NCBI RefSeq assembly: GCF_000344175.1
Contig: NZ_ALWW01000014.1
Location: forward strand, 1-54,932
Length of the DNA: 54,932 bases
From: Listeria fleischmannii subsp. fleischmannii LU2006-1
GTDB lineage: Bacteria > Bacillota > Bacilli > Lactobacillales > Listeriaceae
Direction: 5' to 3'
Shown: positions 12,262-21,687 of the stretch, piece after piece
How the letters are laid out: each line of letters begins with the position of its first letter
Position numbering within the stretch: position 1 is the stretch's first letter
Made by a program: the position numbers and the translations under genes
The notes under the pieces: model-generated
What the model was told of the DNA's origin: nothing
Databases searched by the model: none
Seen by the model: only the letters and a program-made list of their open reading frames with translations

Positions 12262-13231
12262 TTGGCGACTGGAAGTGCTACAGCAAAATTAATTTTATGC
12301 GGTGAACACGCTGTTGTTTACGGGGAACCGGCAATATCAGTCCCTTTTACACAAGCGGTCATTCAAACAGAAGTTATCCAAACAGAAAAAGAAACAAAAT
12401 TTTCATCTGCTTTTTATACAGGTGGATTAAAAAATATGCCCGATTTTCTAGAGGGAATCAAACAAATGGTGGTTTCGATTTTGACTAAACTTGGCGATGC
12501 CCCCGTTTTAATTCGCGTTTTAAGTGAAGTGCCGATTGGCCGAGGACTCGGTTCAAGTGCAGCCGTATCGACAAGCATTGCTCGCGCTTTATACGCTTAT
12601 TTCGGAAAAACCATTTCCAATGACGAATTACTCGAACTTGTGAATCGTTCTGAAAAAATTGCTCATGGCAATCCGAGCGGCGTCGATGCAGTCACAGTGG
12701 TCACCGGCAAGCCAATTTGGTTTGAAAAAAATAAAACATTAGAGCCGCTTCATTTTAAAAAAGAAAATTTATTTAGTGGTTGCAGATACAGGAATACCAA
12801 GTGAAACGCGTTCAGCCGTAAGCGATGTGGGGAGGCTACTAAAAGAAAATCCAAATAAATATCGCCCACTTATCACAGAACTCGGAAATATTTCCCGGGA
12901 AATAAGAACGCAACTTGAAACTAATCCGGATTTAAAATTGATTGGTGCAGAAATGAATAAAGCTCAAAATCTTTTAGAACAGTTAACAGTTAGCGACACA
13001 AGTCTTGAAAAGCTAATTCGTGTTGCTTTAGAAAACGGAGCTCTAGGTGCAAAACTAACAGGTGGCGGCAGAGGTGGTTGTATGGTTTCGTTAGTCGCTG
13101 ATTCAAGTCAAGCTGAAAAAGTCGCCGAAGCCTTACAAATTGCAGGTGCTGCCGAAGCTTGGATTTTTACGATTGGAGAAGGTAATCATGAAAGCAACAG
13201 CGATAGCTCACACGAATATAGCACTCATTAA
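12262..13231 (+). CDS. mvk: Mevalonate kinase (apparent +1 frameshift)
   Basis: GHMP kinase that phosphorylates mevalonate at the first kinase step of the lower mevalonate pathway to isopentenyl diphosphate. N-terminal motif AKLILCGEHAVVYGEPA, ATP loop PIGRGLGSSAAVS, and C-terminal GHMP motif KLTGGGRGGCMV are present. TTG start preceded by AAGGAA. The frame breaks at about 12772-12774: removing one T turns ENLFSGC into ENLLVVADTGIP, after which the frame stays open. Likely a sequence error. The 3' end overlaps the next gene by 44 bases. Confidence 0.88.
12890..12903. other. Second Noc-binding site, inside mvk
   Basis: Perfect ATTTCCCGGGAAAT inside the mevalonate kinase reading frame. Noc sites are known to occur within genes. 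A second exact 14-bp copy about 5 kb from the first is unlikely by chance in AT-rich DNA. Confidence 0.75.
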
Positions 13232-14156
13232 ATATTGGGGAAAACGCGATGAAAATCTAATTTTACCAGCCAATAGCAGCCTATCAATCACTTTGGATAA
13301 ATTTTATACGGAGACGTCTGTGGAATGGATGGAAGACGCGAAAAATGACTTATTTAGCTTAAACGGCCAAATTAAACAAGACGCTAAAGTTGCGCAGTTT
13401 TTAAAAATATTGCGTGCTGAATTAGACATCCCTTATTTTGCAAAAATTGATTCGGTTAATCATGTACCTACTGCCGCCGGACTCGCCTCATCCGCATCTG
13501 CTTTTGCGGCACTCGCAGTAGCGGGTTCTGCTGCTTTAGGTCGTCAAGATGACTTGGCCAATTTGTCGCGGCTTGCAAGACGTGGATCAGGTTCCGCTGC
13601 TCGGTCGCTATTTGGTGGACTTTCCATTTGGGAAAAAGGCTCGCGTTTAGATGGTCTAGATTCTTATGCAGTACCATTTAATAGCCCCTTAACTGAAAAA
13701 ATGGCGGTTGTGGTGGCGGTTGTTTCGGATGCCGAAAAAGCCGTTTCAAGTCGTGATGGTATGAAATCCACCGTTTTAACTTCCCCATTCTTTCATGAAT
13801 GGATTCAAACGGCGGAAGAAGATTTGCGCAACATTAAAAGCGCGTTTTTATCCGGAAAGTTTGTAGAAGTTGGCGAGATTTTAGAACATAATGCGATGAA
13901 AATGCATGCAACAACGCTTGGAGCGAAGCCACCGTTTACGTATTTTAGCCCGGCGTCACTTACAGTCATGGATGAAGTTCGCAAGCTTCGTGATGAAGGA
14001 ATTCCCGCTTATTTTACGATGGATGCGGGACCAAATGTGAAGATTATTTGTTTGCGTGAAAATGAAAAAATGGTTTCTAGTCGAATGCAAAAATTAGTTA
14101 AAGATGTGTATATTTGTCACGCTGGTGAGGGAGCAAAGGTGATTCAAGTTGACTAA
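13188..14156 (+). CDS. mvaD: Diphosphomevalonate decarboxylase
   Basis: Makes isopentenyl diphosphate from diphosphomevalonate with ATP, the last committed step. 322 residues. Conserved ATAIAHTNIALIKYWGKRD, the ATP loop PTAAGLASSASAFAAL, and RRGSGSAARSLFGGLSIW with the catalytic region are all visible. I place the start at ATG 13188, eight codons into the open frame's conserved part, because GGAGAAGG sits 5-12 bases upstream; a longer frame exists but lacks a ribosome site. Overlaps mvk by 44 bases and the next gene by 8, so translation is coupled across the operon. Confidence 0.95.
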   Translation: MKATAIAHTNIALIKYWGKRDENLILPANSSLSITLDKFYTETSVEWMEDAKNDLFSLNGQIKQDAKVAQFLKILRAELDIPYFAKIDSVNHVPTAAGLASSASAFAALAVAGSAALGRQDDLANLSRLARRGSGSAARSLFGGLSIWEKGSRLDGLDSYAVPFNSPLTEKMAVVVAVVSDAEKAVSSRDGMKSTVLTSPFFHEWIQTAEEDLRNIKSAFLSGKFVEVGEILEHNAMKMHATTLGAKPPFTYFSPASLTVMDEVRKLRDEGIPAYFTMDAGPNVKIICLRENEKMVSSRMQKLVKDVYICHAGEGAKVIQVD

Positions 14157-15219
14157 AATTCAAGTGAAGGTTCCAGGTAAACTTTATATTGCGGGTGAAT
14201 ACGCAGTTGTTGAATCAGGACATACTGCCATTTTGACAGCTGTAGATCGTTATATCACACTCACAATTGAAGATGCCCCAAAAAATGAGTTGATTATTCC
14301 CCACTATGATGACGCGATTTCATGGCCGCTCGGGGGGGAATTAAAAGCGGAAGGTGAACATTTTGATTTTACCGCGCTAGCGATTAATACAGCGACCGCC
14401 TATTTAAAAATTCGTAAAATTGCCCTTTCGCCGATTAAAATAACCATTGAAACGGAATTAGTAAATGACGATGGTATAAAATTTGGTTTAGGTTCAAGTG
14501 CTGCTGTTACAACGGCAATGATAACTGGCATCATGGAAAAATTTGCGCCTGACACCGATTTGCTCACCAAATTTAAAATGGCCGCTCTTTCCCACCTGGT
14601 TGTTCAAGGAAACGGATCTTGTGGGGATATTGCTTCGTGTTTATACGGCGGCTTAATTGCGTATACCACTTTTGATCAGGAATGGGTTAAAATGCATTTG
14701 CCGATTAAATCACTAGCCTGGTTTTTGGCGAATCCTTGGCCAAAATTAAAAATTAAAAAATTACCTAACTTTAAAATGCCATTTTTAGTGGGTTGGACGG
14801 GTAATCCGGTTAGCACAGGTCGTTTAGTTGCGGAAATCCAACTTTTCAAGGAAGAACAGCCTGAAAAATATGCTAAGTTTCTAGTTCAATCAGAAAAAGC
14901 GGTTCAAAAGTTTTTATTAGGCATGAGTGAGCAAAATGAGAAAGCTATATTTGCGGCACTCTTAGAAAATCGTAAAATTTTACGAGAATTAGGTCGAAAT
15001 GCTGGTGTAGATATTGAAACGGAATTATTATCCAAACTAGCTGATGTGTCTGAAAGCTATTCGGGCGTAGGGAAATCTTCTGGTTCAGGTGGAGGCGATT
15101 GCGGGATTGCGCTTATCCCAAATCAAGAGTTAGCAGACAAAGTAGTGACTAAATGGGCTGAAGTAGGTATAAAGCCCCTGCCGTTTCAAATTGGAGAAAT
15201 TCAAATTAAAAATGTGTAA
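14149..15219 (+). CDS. mvaK2: Phosphomevalonate kinase
   Basis: GHMP kinase converting phosphomevalonate to diphosphomevalonate. 356 residues; VPGKLYIAGEYAVVESGH at the N terminus, GLGSSAAVTTAMI ATP loop at about 117-129, and GKSSGSGGGDCGIAL near the C terminus. TTG start overlapping the mvaD stop (GTTGACTAA), the arrangement also used in other Listeria and staphylococci. Last gene of the mvk-mvaD-mvaK2 operon; the type 2 isomerase that often follows is not here. Confidence 0.95.
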   Translation: MTKIQVKVPGKLYIAGEYAVVESGHTAILTAVDRYITLTIEDAPKNELIIPHYDDAISWPLGGELKAEGEHFDFTALAINTATAYLKIRKIALSPIKITIETELVNDDGIKFGLGSSAAVTTAMITGIMEKFAPDTDLLTKFKMAALSHLVVQGNGSCGDIASCLYGGLIAYTTFDQEWVKMHLPIKSLAWFLANPWPKLKIKKLPNFKMPFLVGWTGNPVSTGRLVAEIQLFKEEQPEKYAKFLVQSEKAVQKFLLGMSEQNEKAIFAALLENRKILRELGRNAGVDIETELLSKLADVSESYSGVGKSSGSGGGDCGIALIPNQELADKVVTKWAEVGIKPLPFQIGEIQIKNV

Positions 15220-15221
15220 TT

Positions 15222-15267
15222 AATAGACTTGTTTTAGGGTATGGCCTATTAACAGGTCTATTTTTTA
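15222..15267 (+). terminator. Terminator after the mevalonate operon
   Basis: Stem AATAGACTTGTT / AACAGGTCTATT (one G-U pair) followed by a T run. Confidence 0.85.
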
Positions 15268-15298
15268 TAGTTTGTGAAAAAAATCATATGCCTAGTTT

Positions 15299-15327
15299 TT
15301 GAACAAACAAGAAAAATCAGCTATAAT
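15299..15327 (+). promoter_or_regulatory. qox promoter
   Basis: TTGAAC (15299-15304), 17-bp spacer, TATAAT (15322-15327): a good SigA promoter about 165 bases upstream of qoxA, leaving a long leader. Confidence 0.75.
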
Positions 15328-15390
15328 GGAATGCGAGTATGAACATAGTGTTTTTGAAATGCTTTAAAAGTTTGTGATAAATGTCGAATA

Positions 15391-15439
15391 TACAACTTAA
15401 AAGGGATTTCTAAACGGTTTTTTTAGAAGTTGTATTTTT
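15391..15439 (+). promoter_or_regulatory. Terminator-like hairpin in the qox leader
   Basis: Outer stem TACAACTT (15391-15398) / AAGTTGTA (15427-15434), inner TTCTAAA (15408-15414) / TTTAGAA (15422-15428), then TTTTT. It lies downstream of the promoter and upstream of qoxA, so it could attenuate transcription. No known riboswitch fold is recognised. Confidence 0.45.
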
Positions 15440-15490
15440 GCGCAAAATACACACAAAACATACACATCAAAAGGAAAAGAGGGGATTCGG

Positions 15491-16595
15491 GTGTCGAAGT
15501 TACTAAAATCATTCCTACTAACGATAATAGTCGCTACTGTTGGCGTACTAGGCGGTTGTGGTGATTTAACAGTACTAGATCCAAAAGGGCCTGTAGCAAA
15601 AGGTCAAAGCGATTTGATTTTGTATTCTATTATTTTTATGCTTATTATCGTTTTGACAATTTTTTGTCTTGTTCACCATTATTCTATTTAAGTATCGTGA
15701 ACGCAAAAACCCAAAAAATTATGAACCGGATATGCATGGTAGCAGAAAACTGGAAATTTTATGGACATTAATTCCAGTTGTTATTGTTATTGCACTTGCT
15801 ATTCCGACTGTAAAAACAATTTATGCCGGTGAAGAAGCACCGAAAGTGACTTCTCACAAAGACCCTGTCGTTATTTATGCGACAAGTGTTGACTGGAAAT
15901 GGCTTTTCAGTTACCCAGAAGAAAGTATCGAAACTGTAAACTATGTACATATTCCAACTGATCGTCCAGTTTTATTTAAACTGACATCTGTTGATACGAT
16001 GACGAGCTTTTGGGTACCACAACTTGGTGGTCAAAAATATGCCATGACAGGCATGACAATGAATCTTTACCTGCAAGCAGATGAAGCGGGAACTTTTAAA
16101 GGACGCAATTCTAACTTTAACGGTGAAGGTTTCCACGAGCAACGTTTTAATGTTATCGCACAATCAGAAGACGATTTTGCAGCTTGGACTAAAAAAGCTC
16201 AAAAATCACCGAAGCTAACGCAAGATGTTTACGACAAGCTTTTAATTCCAGGTGGTTCGAAAGAAAAAACATTCTCTGGTACGCATTACGATTTTGTTGA
16301 TCCGGCAGCAGATCCAGAATATGTTTTCTATGCGTATAAACGTTATGGCTTTGAATTAACGAATCCGCATAATCCAAATGTAAAAGTGGATGTTTCAGAT
16401 AAGCCATTATTACCGGCTCGTCCTGTAACAGTTACAAATCCACAATTTGAACGTCATAATATGGATCCAATGATTATTAAAAATGGTTCTGGTTACCATT
16501 CTGACAAACATTATGATGACGAAATGAAGAAAATGGAAGATGATATTCAAACAAACGAGTTCAATAAAAAAGAATCGGATGACGCGGGCGAATAA
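15491..16595 (+). CDS. qoxA: Quinol oxidase aa3 subunit II (apparent +1 frameshift)
   Basis: Subunit II of the menaquinol-oxidising terminal oxidase. Lipoprotein signal with lipobox VLGGC (Cys about residue 23), a second membrane segment, then the extracytoplasmic cupredoxin-like domain (VDWKWLFSYPEES; TSFWVPQLGGQKYAMTGM) without a CuA copper site, as expected for a quinol oxidase. GTG start with AAGAGGGG. The frame breaks in the T run at 15660-15665: removing one T gives IFVLFTIILFKYRERKNP, joining the two parts. Probable sequence error. First gene of qoxABCD. Confidence 0.9.
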
Positions 16596-16613
16596 AAAAG
16601 GGGGCTTTTGAAC

Positions 16614-18593
16614 ATGAAATGGAATGAGTTTATCATCACTGGCGACCCTCTGATTTTAGGTGCACAGGTTTCAATTGCACTCGTCAGCATCGGGATTGTC
16701 GTGTTACTCACGTATACAAAAAAATGGAAATGGCTCTTTAGAGAGTGGATTTCATCTGTAGATCATAAACGAATCGGAATTATGTATCTATTAGCAGCAG
16801 TACTAATGTTCTTCCGGGGCGGCGTCGATGCGCTTATGATGCGTACACAACTTGCCTTACCAGGTATGGAATTTTTAGATGCGCAGCATTACAATGAAGT
16901 TTTCACTACACACGGTACCATCATGATTTTATTTATGGCAATGCCGTTTGTTATTGGTCTTATGAATATTGCTGTACCGCTTCAAATTGGAGCACGGGAC
17001 GTAGCGTTTCCGTTCCTTAATAATTTAAGTTTCTGGACCTTCTTTATGGGGGCAATGCTCTTTAACTTATCATTTGTTATTGGTGGTTCACCTGACGCTG
17101 GTTGGACAAACTATGCACCACTAGCTGAAGAATTTAGTGCCGGTTACGGTATAAATTTCTATTTACTCGGGGTGCAAATTGCGGGTATTGGTACGCTAAT
17201 GACGGGTATTAATTTCTTCGTCACGATTATGCGAATGCGAACAAAAGGCATGACGCTGATGAAAATGCCAATGTTTACTTGGACGATTTTAATCACAAGT
17301 TTGATTATTATCTTTGCTTTCCCAGTTTTAACGGTAGCTTTAGCACTAATGTCCTTTGACCGTTTATTCGGGACAGCCTTCTTTACACTGGCGAACGGCG
17401 GGCTTCCAATGATGTGGGCCAACCTATTTTGGGTTTGGGGACATCCGGAAGTTTACATTGTTATTTTGCCGGCATTCGGGATATTTTCAGAAGTCATTTC
17501 AACTTTTGCACGTAAGAAATTATTCGGTTATCCAGCGATGGTCGCAGCTGTTGTTGTTATTTCGATATTGAGTTTCCTTGTTTGGGTCCATCACTTCTTC
17601 ACAATGGGCTCAGGAGCGCTTGTTAACTCGTTCTTCTCGATTACAACAATGATGATTGCAATTCCAACGGGGATTAAAATCTTTAACTGGCTCTTTACGA
17701 TGTACAAAGGTCAAATTCGTTTTGATACACCGATGCTTTGGTCACTAGCCTTTATCCCAAACTTTGTAATTGGCGGTGTAACTGGGGTTATGTTGGCGAT
17801 GGCGGCAGCGGATTATCAGTACCATAATACATACTTCTTAGTTTCTCACTTCCACTATGTATTAATCGCGGGTACGGTATTCTCTTGTTTTGCTGGTTTG
17901 ATTTATTGGTATCCAAAAATGGTTGGGTACAGACTAAACGAGAAAATTGGGAAATGGTTCTTCTGGGTTTTCGTAGTAGGATTTAATGTTTGTTTCTTCC
18001 CACAATATTTCTTAGGTCTTGATGGTATGCCTCGTCGTCTTTACACGTATGTACAAGGTGATGGCTGGACAACTTTAAACTTTATTTCAACAATTGGGGC
18101 GTTCCTCATGGGGGCTGCATTCCTGATTCTTTGTTGGAACATTGTTTATAGCTATAAAAATTCTAAACGTGAAGTTACAGGTGATCCGTGGGACGGACGT
18201 ACGCTTGAATGGGCGACTAGCTCTGCGGTTCCACCGAAATATAATTTTGCGATTTTACCTGAATGGAATGATCTTGACGGTTTCTACAAAATGAAACAAG
18301 AAGGAAAATCTTATTTAGATGATAAAAATTATAAGCCGATTCATATGCCAAGTAATACAATGCTAGGTTTTAACATGGCTGTGTTCTTCTTTATTGCGGC
18401 ATTTGGTCTGGTATTTTACTGGTACTGGATTGGAATCCTTGGAGGATTAGGCGTTCTCGGATGTATGGTCTATCGTTCTTTCCAAAAAGACGATGGTTAT
18501 CATGTTGAAGTGGACGAAATTATTGCAACGGAAGAACATAATGCACGCGAACGCGAAACGGGCATAAAGGAGGGTAACCCATGGAATCTGTAA
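16614..18593 (+). CDS. qoxB: Quinol oxidase aa3 subunit I
   Basis: Heme-copper oxidase catalytic subunit that reduces oxygen to water and pumps protons. 659 residues with about 14-15 membrane spans. Key motifs: [15 protein letters not shown] (low-spin heme His), [10 protein letters not shown] (CuB His and cross-linked Tyr), [10 protein letters not shown] (CuB His pair) and [13 protein letters not shown] (heme ligands). I use ATG 16614, nine bases after GGGGG; a TTG six bases earlier is too close to that ribosome site. Overlaps qoxC by 13 bases. Confidence 0.96.
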   Translation: MKWNEFIITGDPLILGAQVSIALVSIGIVVLLTYTKKWKWLFREWISSVDHKRIGIMYLLAAVLMFFRGGVDALMMRTQLALPGMEFLDAQHYNEVFTTHGTIMILFMAMPFVIGLMNIAVPLQIGARDVAFPFLNNLSFWTFFMGAMLFNLSFVIGGSPDAGWTNYAPLAEEFSAGYGINFYLLGVQIAGIGTLMTGINFFVTIMRMRTKGMTLMKMPMFTWTILITSLIIIFAFPVLTVALALMSFDRLFGTAFFTLANGGLPMMWANLFWVWGHPEVYIVILPAFGIFSEVISTFARKKLFGYPAMVAAVVVISILSFLVWVHHFFTMGSGALVNSFFSITTMMIAIPTGIKIFNWLFTMYKGQIRFDTPMLWSLAFIPNFVIGGVTGVMLAMAAADYQYHNTYFLVSHFHYVLIAGTVFSCFAGLIYWYPKMVGYRLNEKIGKWFFWVFVVGFNVCFFPQYFLGLDGMPRRLYTYVQGDGWTTLNFISTIGAFLMGAAFLILCWNIVYSYKNSKREVTGDPWDGRTLEWATSSAVPPKYNFAILPEWNDLDGFYKMKQEGKSYLDDKNYKPIHMPSNTMLGFNMAVFFFIAAFGLVFYWYWIGILGGLGVLGCMVYRSFQKDDGYHVEVDEIIATEEHNARERETGIKEGNPWNL

Positions 18594-19192
18594 AAACGAA
18601 TTCTTCGCTTCCATTAGAATATCAATCGGAGCAAGGTAGACTGAACATCTTAGGTTTCTGGATTTTCCTTGGTGCCGAGATTGCGCTGTTTGCGACGCTC
18701 TTTGCAACGTATTTTGTAATGATGAAAGCTGGTTCTAATGCAGGGCATCCACCAGCTGAAATGTTTGAGCTACACCTCGTTTTAATCATGACGTTCTTGC
18801 TCCTTACAAGTAGTTTCACTTGTGGTTTAGCGATTGGAGAAATGCGTAAGGGTAATACCAAAATGTTGATGGTTTATTCGATTATTACACTTCTTCTAGG
18901 TGCAGGCTTCGTAGGTTTTGAAATCTATGAGTTTGCTCACTATGTGATGGAAGGCGTAACGATGAAAGTTGGTTCTTACTGGTCAGCATTCTTCGTCTTA
19001 CTTGGTACTCACGGTGCCCACGTAACAATCGGTTTGTTTTGGATTTCCTTTATTTTAATTCAAATAAAAATGCGCGGTTTGACGCCACGTGCAGCATCAA
19101 AAGTGTTTATTTCAAGCCTTTATTGGCATTTCCTTGATGTTGTCTGGATTTTCATCTTCACGGGTGTCTACCTGTTAGGGATGGTGAACTAA
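18581..19192 (+). CDS. qoxC: Quinol oxidase aa3 subunit III
   Basis: Five-span membrane subunit of the oxidase complex, 203 residues. Family sequence [20 protein letters not shown] and [16 protein letters not shown] is clear. ATG with GGAGG ribosome site; overlaps the qoxB end and is followed after one base by qoxD, so it is part of a tight operon. Confidence 0.96.
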   Translation: MESVKTNSSLPLEYQSEQGRLNILGFWIFLGAEIALFATLFATYFVMMKAGSNAGHPPAEMFELHLVLIMTFLLLTSSFTCGLAIGEMRKGNTKMLMVYSIITLLLGAGFVGFEIYEFAHYVMEGVTMKVGSYWSAFFVLLGTHGAHVTIGLFWISFILIQIKMRGLTPRAASKVFISSLYWHFLDVVWIFIFTGVYLLGMVN

Positions 19193-19193
19193 A

Positions 19194-19526
19194 ATGGCGG
19201 AAAATAAAAATACAAATAGCGCACATGTAGAAGCGGGTGTTCCGTGGAAACATATCATTGGTTTTATTTTATCCATCATCCTTACGCTCGTAGCAGTTTG
19301 GGTAGCACTTTACTCAACACTCGACTACAGCGTGAAAGTGGTCATTATCTTCATCTTTGCATTCATTCAAGCAGCCTTACAACTGCTTATGTTCATGCAT
19401 ATGACGGAAGGTCGTGACGGCAAAATTCAAGTCGGCAACATTCTCTTCGCAGCTTTCATTGCGATTGTCGTTGTTCTCGGCTCTTATTGGGTCATGGAAA
19501 TCGGCCATATGAATCATTTGATGTAA
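19194..19526 (+). CDS. qoxD: Quinol oxidase aa3 subunit IV
   Basis: Small three-span subunit, 110 residues, of the CyoD/QoxD family (HIIGFILSIILTLVAVWVAL; FIFAFIQAALQLLMFMHM). Last gene of qoxABCD; a long hairpin follows the stop. Confidence 0.95.
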   Translation: MAENKNTNSAHVEAGVPWKHIIGFILSIILTLVAVWVALYSTLDYSVKVVIIFIFAFIQAALQLLMFMHMTEGRDGKIQVGNILFAAFIAIVVVLGSYWVMEIGHMNHLM

Positions 19527-19531
19527 AAAAT

Positions 19532-19581
19532 AAAGAACCATAGATTCCAAACTTTTAATTGGAAAATATGGTTCTTTTTTT
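19532..19581 (+). terminator. Terminator after qoxABCD
   Basis: Stem AAAGAACCATA (19532-19542) / TATGGTTCTTT (19567-19577) with an inner TTCCAA / TTGGAA helix and a T tract. Confidence 0.9.
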
Positions 19582-19667
19582 GTTGAAAAAATTAATATTG
19601 CTAAACAAAAATGATTTTAATTAGTTAAAAATCACCTTAAATGATAAAAAATTACTTTTTACCTAAA

Positions 19668-19696
19668 TTGACAATTAATTCGTAGCTTGCCAGAAT
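19668..19696 (+). promoter_or_regulatory. Candidate promoter for the 34-residue peptide gene
   Basis: TTGACA (19668-19673), 17 bp, CAGAAT (19691-19696). The -35 is perfect, the -10 has two mismatches. It would give a leader of about 60 nt. Confidence 0.45.
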
Positions 19697-19764
19697 AATT
19701 TTAAATCAATGTAAAAATTCAGTTTCAATTATCAGAAAAATACATAAAAATAAGGAGTGAAAGT

Positions 19765-19869
19765 ATGATTGAAAATATAACGGCCTTCATACCCATTACA
19801 ATGGTTGTCATAATGGTCATTCTCATCATTGGAATTGTTTGGCTATTAAAAAAGAAAACGAAAAACTAA
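19765..19869 (+). CDS. 34-residue single-span membrane peptide
   Basis: Short gene with a strong ribosome site (AAGGAG, eight bases before the ATG). The product starts MIENITAF, has a hydrophobic span at about residues 8-28, and ends in a basic tail KKKTKN. It ends 12 bases from the end of the convergent PlcR-like gene. It could be a small membrane protein or a peptide linked to that regulator; it does not look like PapR, whose active end is acidic and aromatic. Too short to assign by family. The opposite strand also has a 34-codon frame but without a ribosome site. Confidence 0.6.
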   Translation: MIENITAFIPITMVVIMVILIIGIVWLLKKKTKN

Positions 19870-19881
19870 AGAAGTATCTTT

Positions 19882-20739
19882 TTATGCATATTCGCATATT
19901 TTTCGCCAATTTTGCTTTTCATATCCTAGCTTTTCTGTTAGCGACGGATCAATATGTTCAGATAAATCAATGGCAGCGTTCATTCGCTTCATCCCAATTT
20001 TTTTTCGATCTAAGTGCATAAAAATTTGCCCAGAACGAAAAATTAATAGAACAAGTTGATACGTATTTTGCTGCGACTTACAGCATTCAATCCCTAAATT
20101 AACGTATAGAATAGCTTGCTTAGGTTGGTTTAAAAATAAGTATGTCATACATAAATTGTGATAAATATTAGGCATTAAGCGATTTTGTTTTTCATGTGAA
20201 GTCGCCTGGTTCAGCTGATTCAAACAAGCATTTAATGTTGCTAAAGTTAAAACCTCTTCATTTTGTTTCGCATAAATTTTTGCCAAATAACTTTTTATAA
20301 GCGTCGTAAATAATTTCTCCCCTTTTTGATTTTCGGCTTGGGATAAATAAATTTGCGCCGCTTTTTCATTTTGTTTATAAACCAATTCAGAAACCCCCAG
20401 AAAAAAATTATAATAGTGAGTTTCATGATACGCCTCAAACAATGAAAAATTCTTTTTATGTAAAAGCGTGTAAATCGTTTCAAAATCATTTTGTCTGTAT
20501 AAAGAAAAAAGTTCTGTCTTTAACTTTGAAAATGGCGAGGAGAATTCCTCTTTGTGAAGCAATTCGTCCAAAGTAATCCCCAATTTTTGACAAAGATGAA
20601 AGATGACAAAAACACTTGGATTTTCAATTCCTTTTTCAATGCGACTTAGTAAGCTTTGGGAGCATATTCCGTCAGCGAGTTGTTTTTGTGTCCAGTCCCT
20701 GTTGCGCCGCAGTTGCCGAATAGCCTTTCCGAATTCCAT
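19882..20739 (-). CDS. PlcR-like (RRNPP) helix-turn-helix and TPR regulator
   Basis: 285 residues, the same length as Bacillus PlcR. Residues about 1-60 form an XRE helix-turn-helix (GKAIRQLRRNRDWTQKQLADG ... SLLSRIEKGIENPSV); the rest is helical with TPR-like repeats, where RRNPP regulators bind imported signalling peptides. Start ATG 20739 is chosen over an upstream ATG because GGGGGAA lies just before it. A near-perfect PlcR-type box sits 27 bases upstream, in the shared gap with lipM, so autoregulation and control of lipM-lipA are possible. Cognate peptide unknown. Confidence 0.8.
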   Translation of the reverse strand: MEFGKAIRQLRRNRDWTQKQLADGICSQSLLSRIEKGIENPSVFVIFHLCQKLGITLDELLHKEEFSSPFSKLKTELFSLYRQNDFETIYTLLHKKNFSLFEAYHETHYYNFFLGVSELVYKQNEKAAQIYLSQAENQKGEKLFTTLIKSYLAKIYAKQNEEVLTLATLNACLNQLNQATSHEKQNRLMPNIYHNLCMTYLFLNQPKQAILYVNLGIECCKSQQNTYQLVLLIFRSGQIFMHLDRKKIGMKRMNAAIDLSEHIDPSLTEKLGYEKQNWRKICEYA

Positions 20740-20765
20740 TATGATTCCCCCTAAATTCAATGAAA

Positions 20766-20781
20766 TATGCAAATATTCATT
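20766..20781. promoter_or_regulatory. PlcR-type box
   Basis: TATGCAAATATTCATT matches the PlcR consensus TATGNAN4TNCATA at every defined position but the last. It lies between the divergent PlcR-like gene and lipM. Confidence 0.6.
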
Positions 20782-20852
20782 TGATTGTTTTCCTACTGTT
20801 TTTTAGTATAAAGCTTGAAGAGAAAAATCACAATGAAATAAAGGAGAAAAAA

Positions 20853-21668
20853 ATGAAGGAAGAATGGCTGCTAATAGAAAATGGGGCATTGACACCAGCA
20901 ATTAATATGGCTATTGATGAAAAACTGACGGATTGGCATAGAGAAAAAAAGCTGCCGCCAATACTTCGATTTTATGAGTGGGCACCAGCAGGGCTTTCAG
21001 TCGGGTATTTTCAACGTACGGACGGAAAAATTAATAAAGAGAACGTAAAAAAACACGGTTTTGAGATGGTGAGACGCCAAACTGGGGGTCAAGCCGTTTT
21101 ACATGACCATGAACTTACATACAGTTTTGTTATTGATGAAAAACACCCGAGCATACCAAAAACAATTTTATCAGCACATAAAACGATTTCCGAAGCCTTA
21201 CTAATGGGGCTAAATGAATTAAATGTAGCCGCAGACTTTGCAGAGCCGATTAAAAAACATTCACAAGGTACCGCGATTTGTTTTGAAGAGCCCTCTTGGT
21301 ATGAAATTACTTGGCAGCAAAAAAAGCTAATTGGAAGTGCCCAAGCTAGATTGCAGGGCGTTTTATTACAACATGGTTCAATTCCGTTAACACAAAACGA
21401 AGATGTATTATTTGATCTTTTTATTTTTGCAAATGAAAAAATACGAGAGCGAATGAAACGCGCTTTTTCGAAAAAAGCAGTCGGCCTTTATGAAGCGCTT
21501 CAGGAAGAAATTGATATTAAAACCGTACGGCGCGCATTTCAAAAAGGATTTGAAGCTAAATTCAATATTAGCTTGAAAAACTACACTTTTTCCAAAAAAG
21601 AGTGGGAAGAAATTGAAAAATTGGCGAAACAAAAGTATGAAAACGCTGACTATGTATTGATGCGCTAA
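20853..21668 (+). CDS. lipM: Octanoyltransferase LipM
   Basis: Moves octanoyl groups from acyl carrier protein to GcvH, the first step of lipoate synthesis in Bacillus. 271 residues, biotin/lipoate ligase fold. RRQTGGQAVLHDHELTYSF is the lipoyl-binding RRxxGGxxVxHD motif, and GTAICFEEPSWYEI carries the expected catalytic cysteine of LipM; LplA ligases lack it. Start ATG 20853 has AAGGAGAAA five bases upstream; a longer frame has no ribosome site. lipA follows closely. Alternatives are LipL or a lipoate ligase; the lipA neighbour and cysteine favour LipM. Confidence 0.82.
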   Translation: MKEEWLLIENGALTPAINMAIDEKLTDWHREKKLPPILRFYEWAPAGLSVGYFQRTDGKINKENVKKHGFEMVRRQTGGQAVLHDHELTYSFVIDEKHPSIPKTILSAHKTISEALLMGLNELNVAADFAEPIKKHSQGTAICFEEPSWYEITWQQKKLIGSAQARLQGVLLQHGSIPLTQNEDVLFDLFIFANEKIRERMKRAFSKKAVGLYEALQEEIDIKTVRRAFQKGFEAKFNISLKNYTFSKKEWEEIEKLAKQKYENADYVLMR

Positions 21669-21687
21669 GTGAATGGGGGAATTTATT

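Noticed and set aside
15271-15290. Rex-like site TTGTGAAA before qox
   Set aside because: Only one half matches; the second half is absent.
19725-19829. 34-codon minus-strand frame ending MYFSDN, opposite the 34-residue peptide gene and just downstream of the PlcR-like gene
   Set aside because: No ribosome site before either possible ATG, while the plus-strand frame has a strong one. Kept only as an alternative in the PlcR-like finding.
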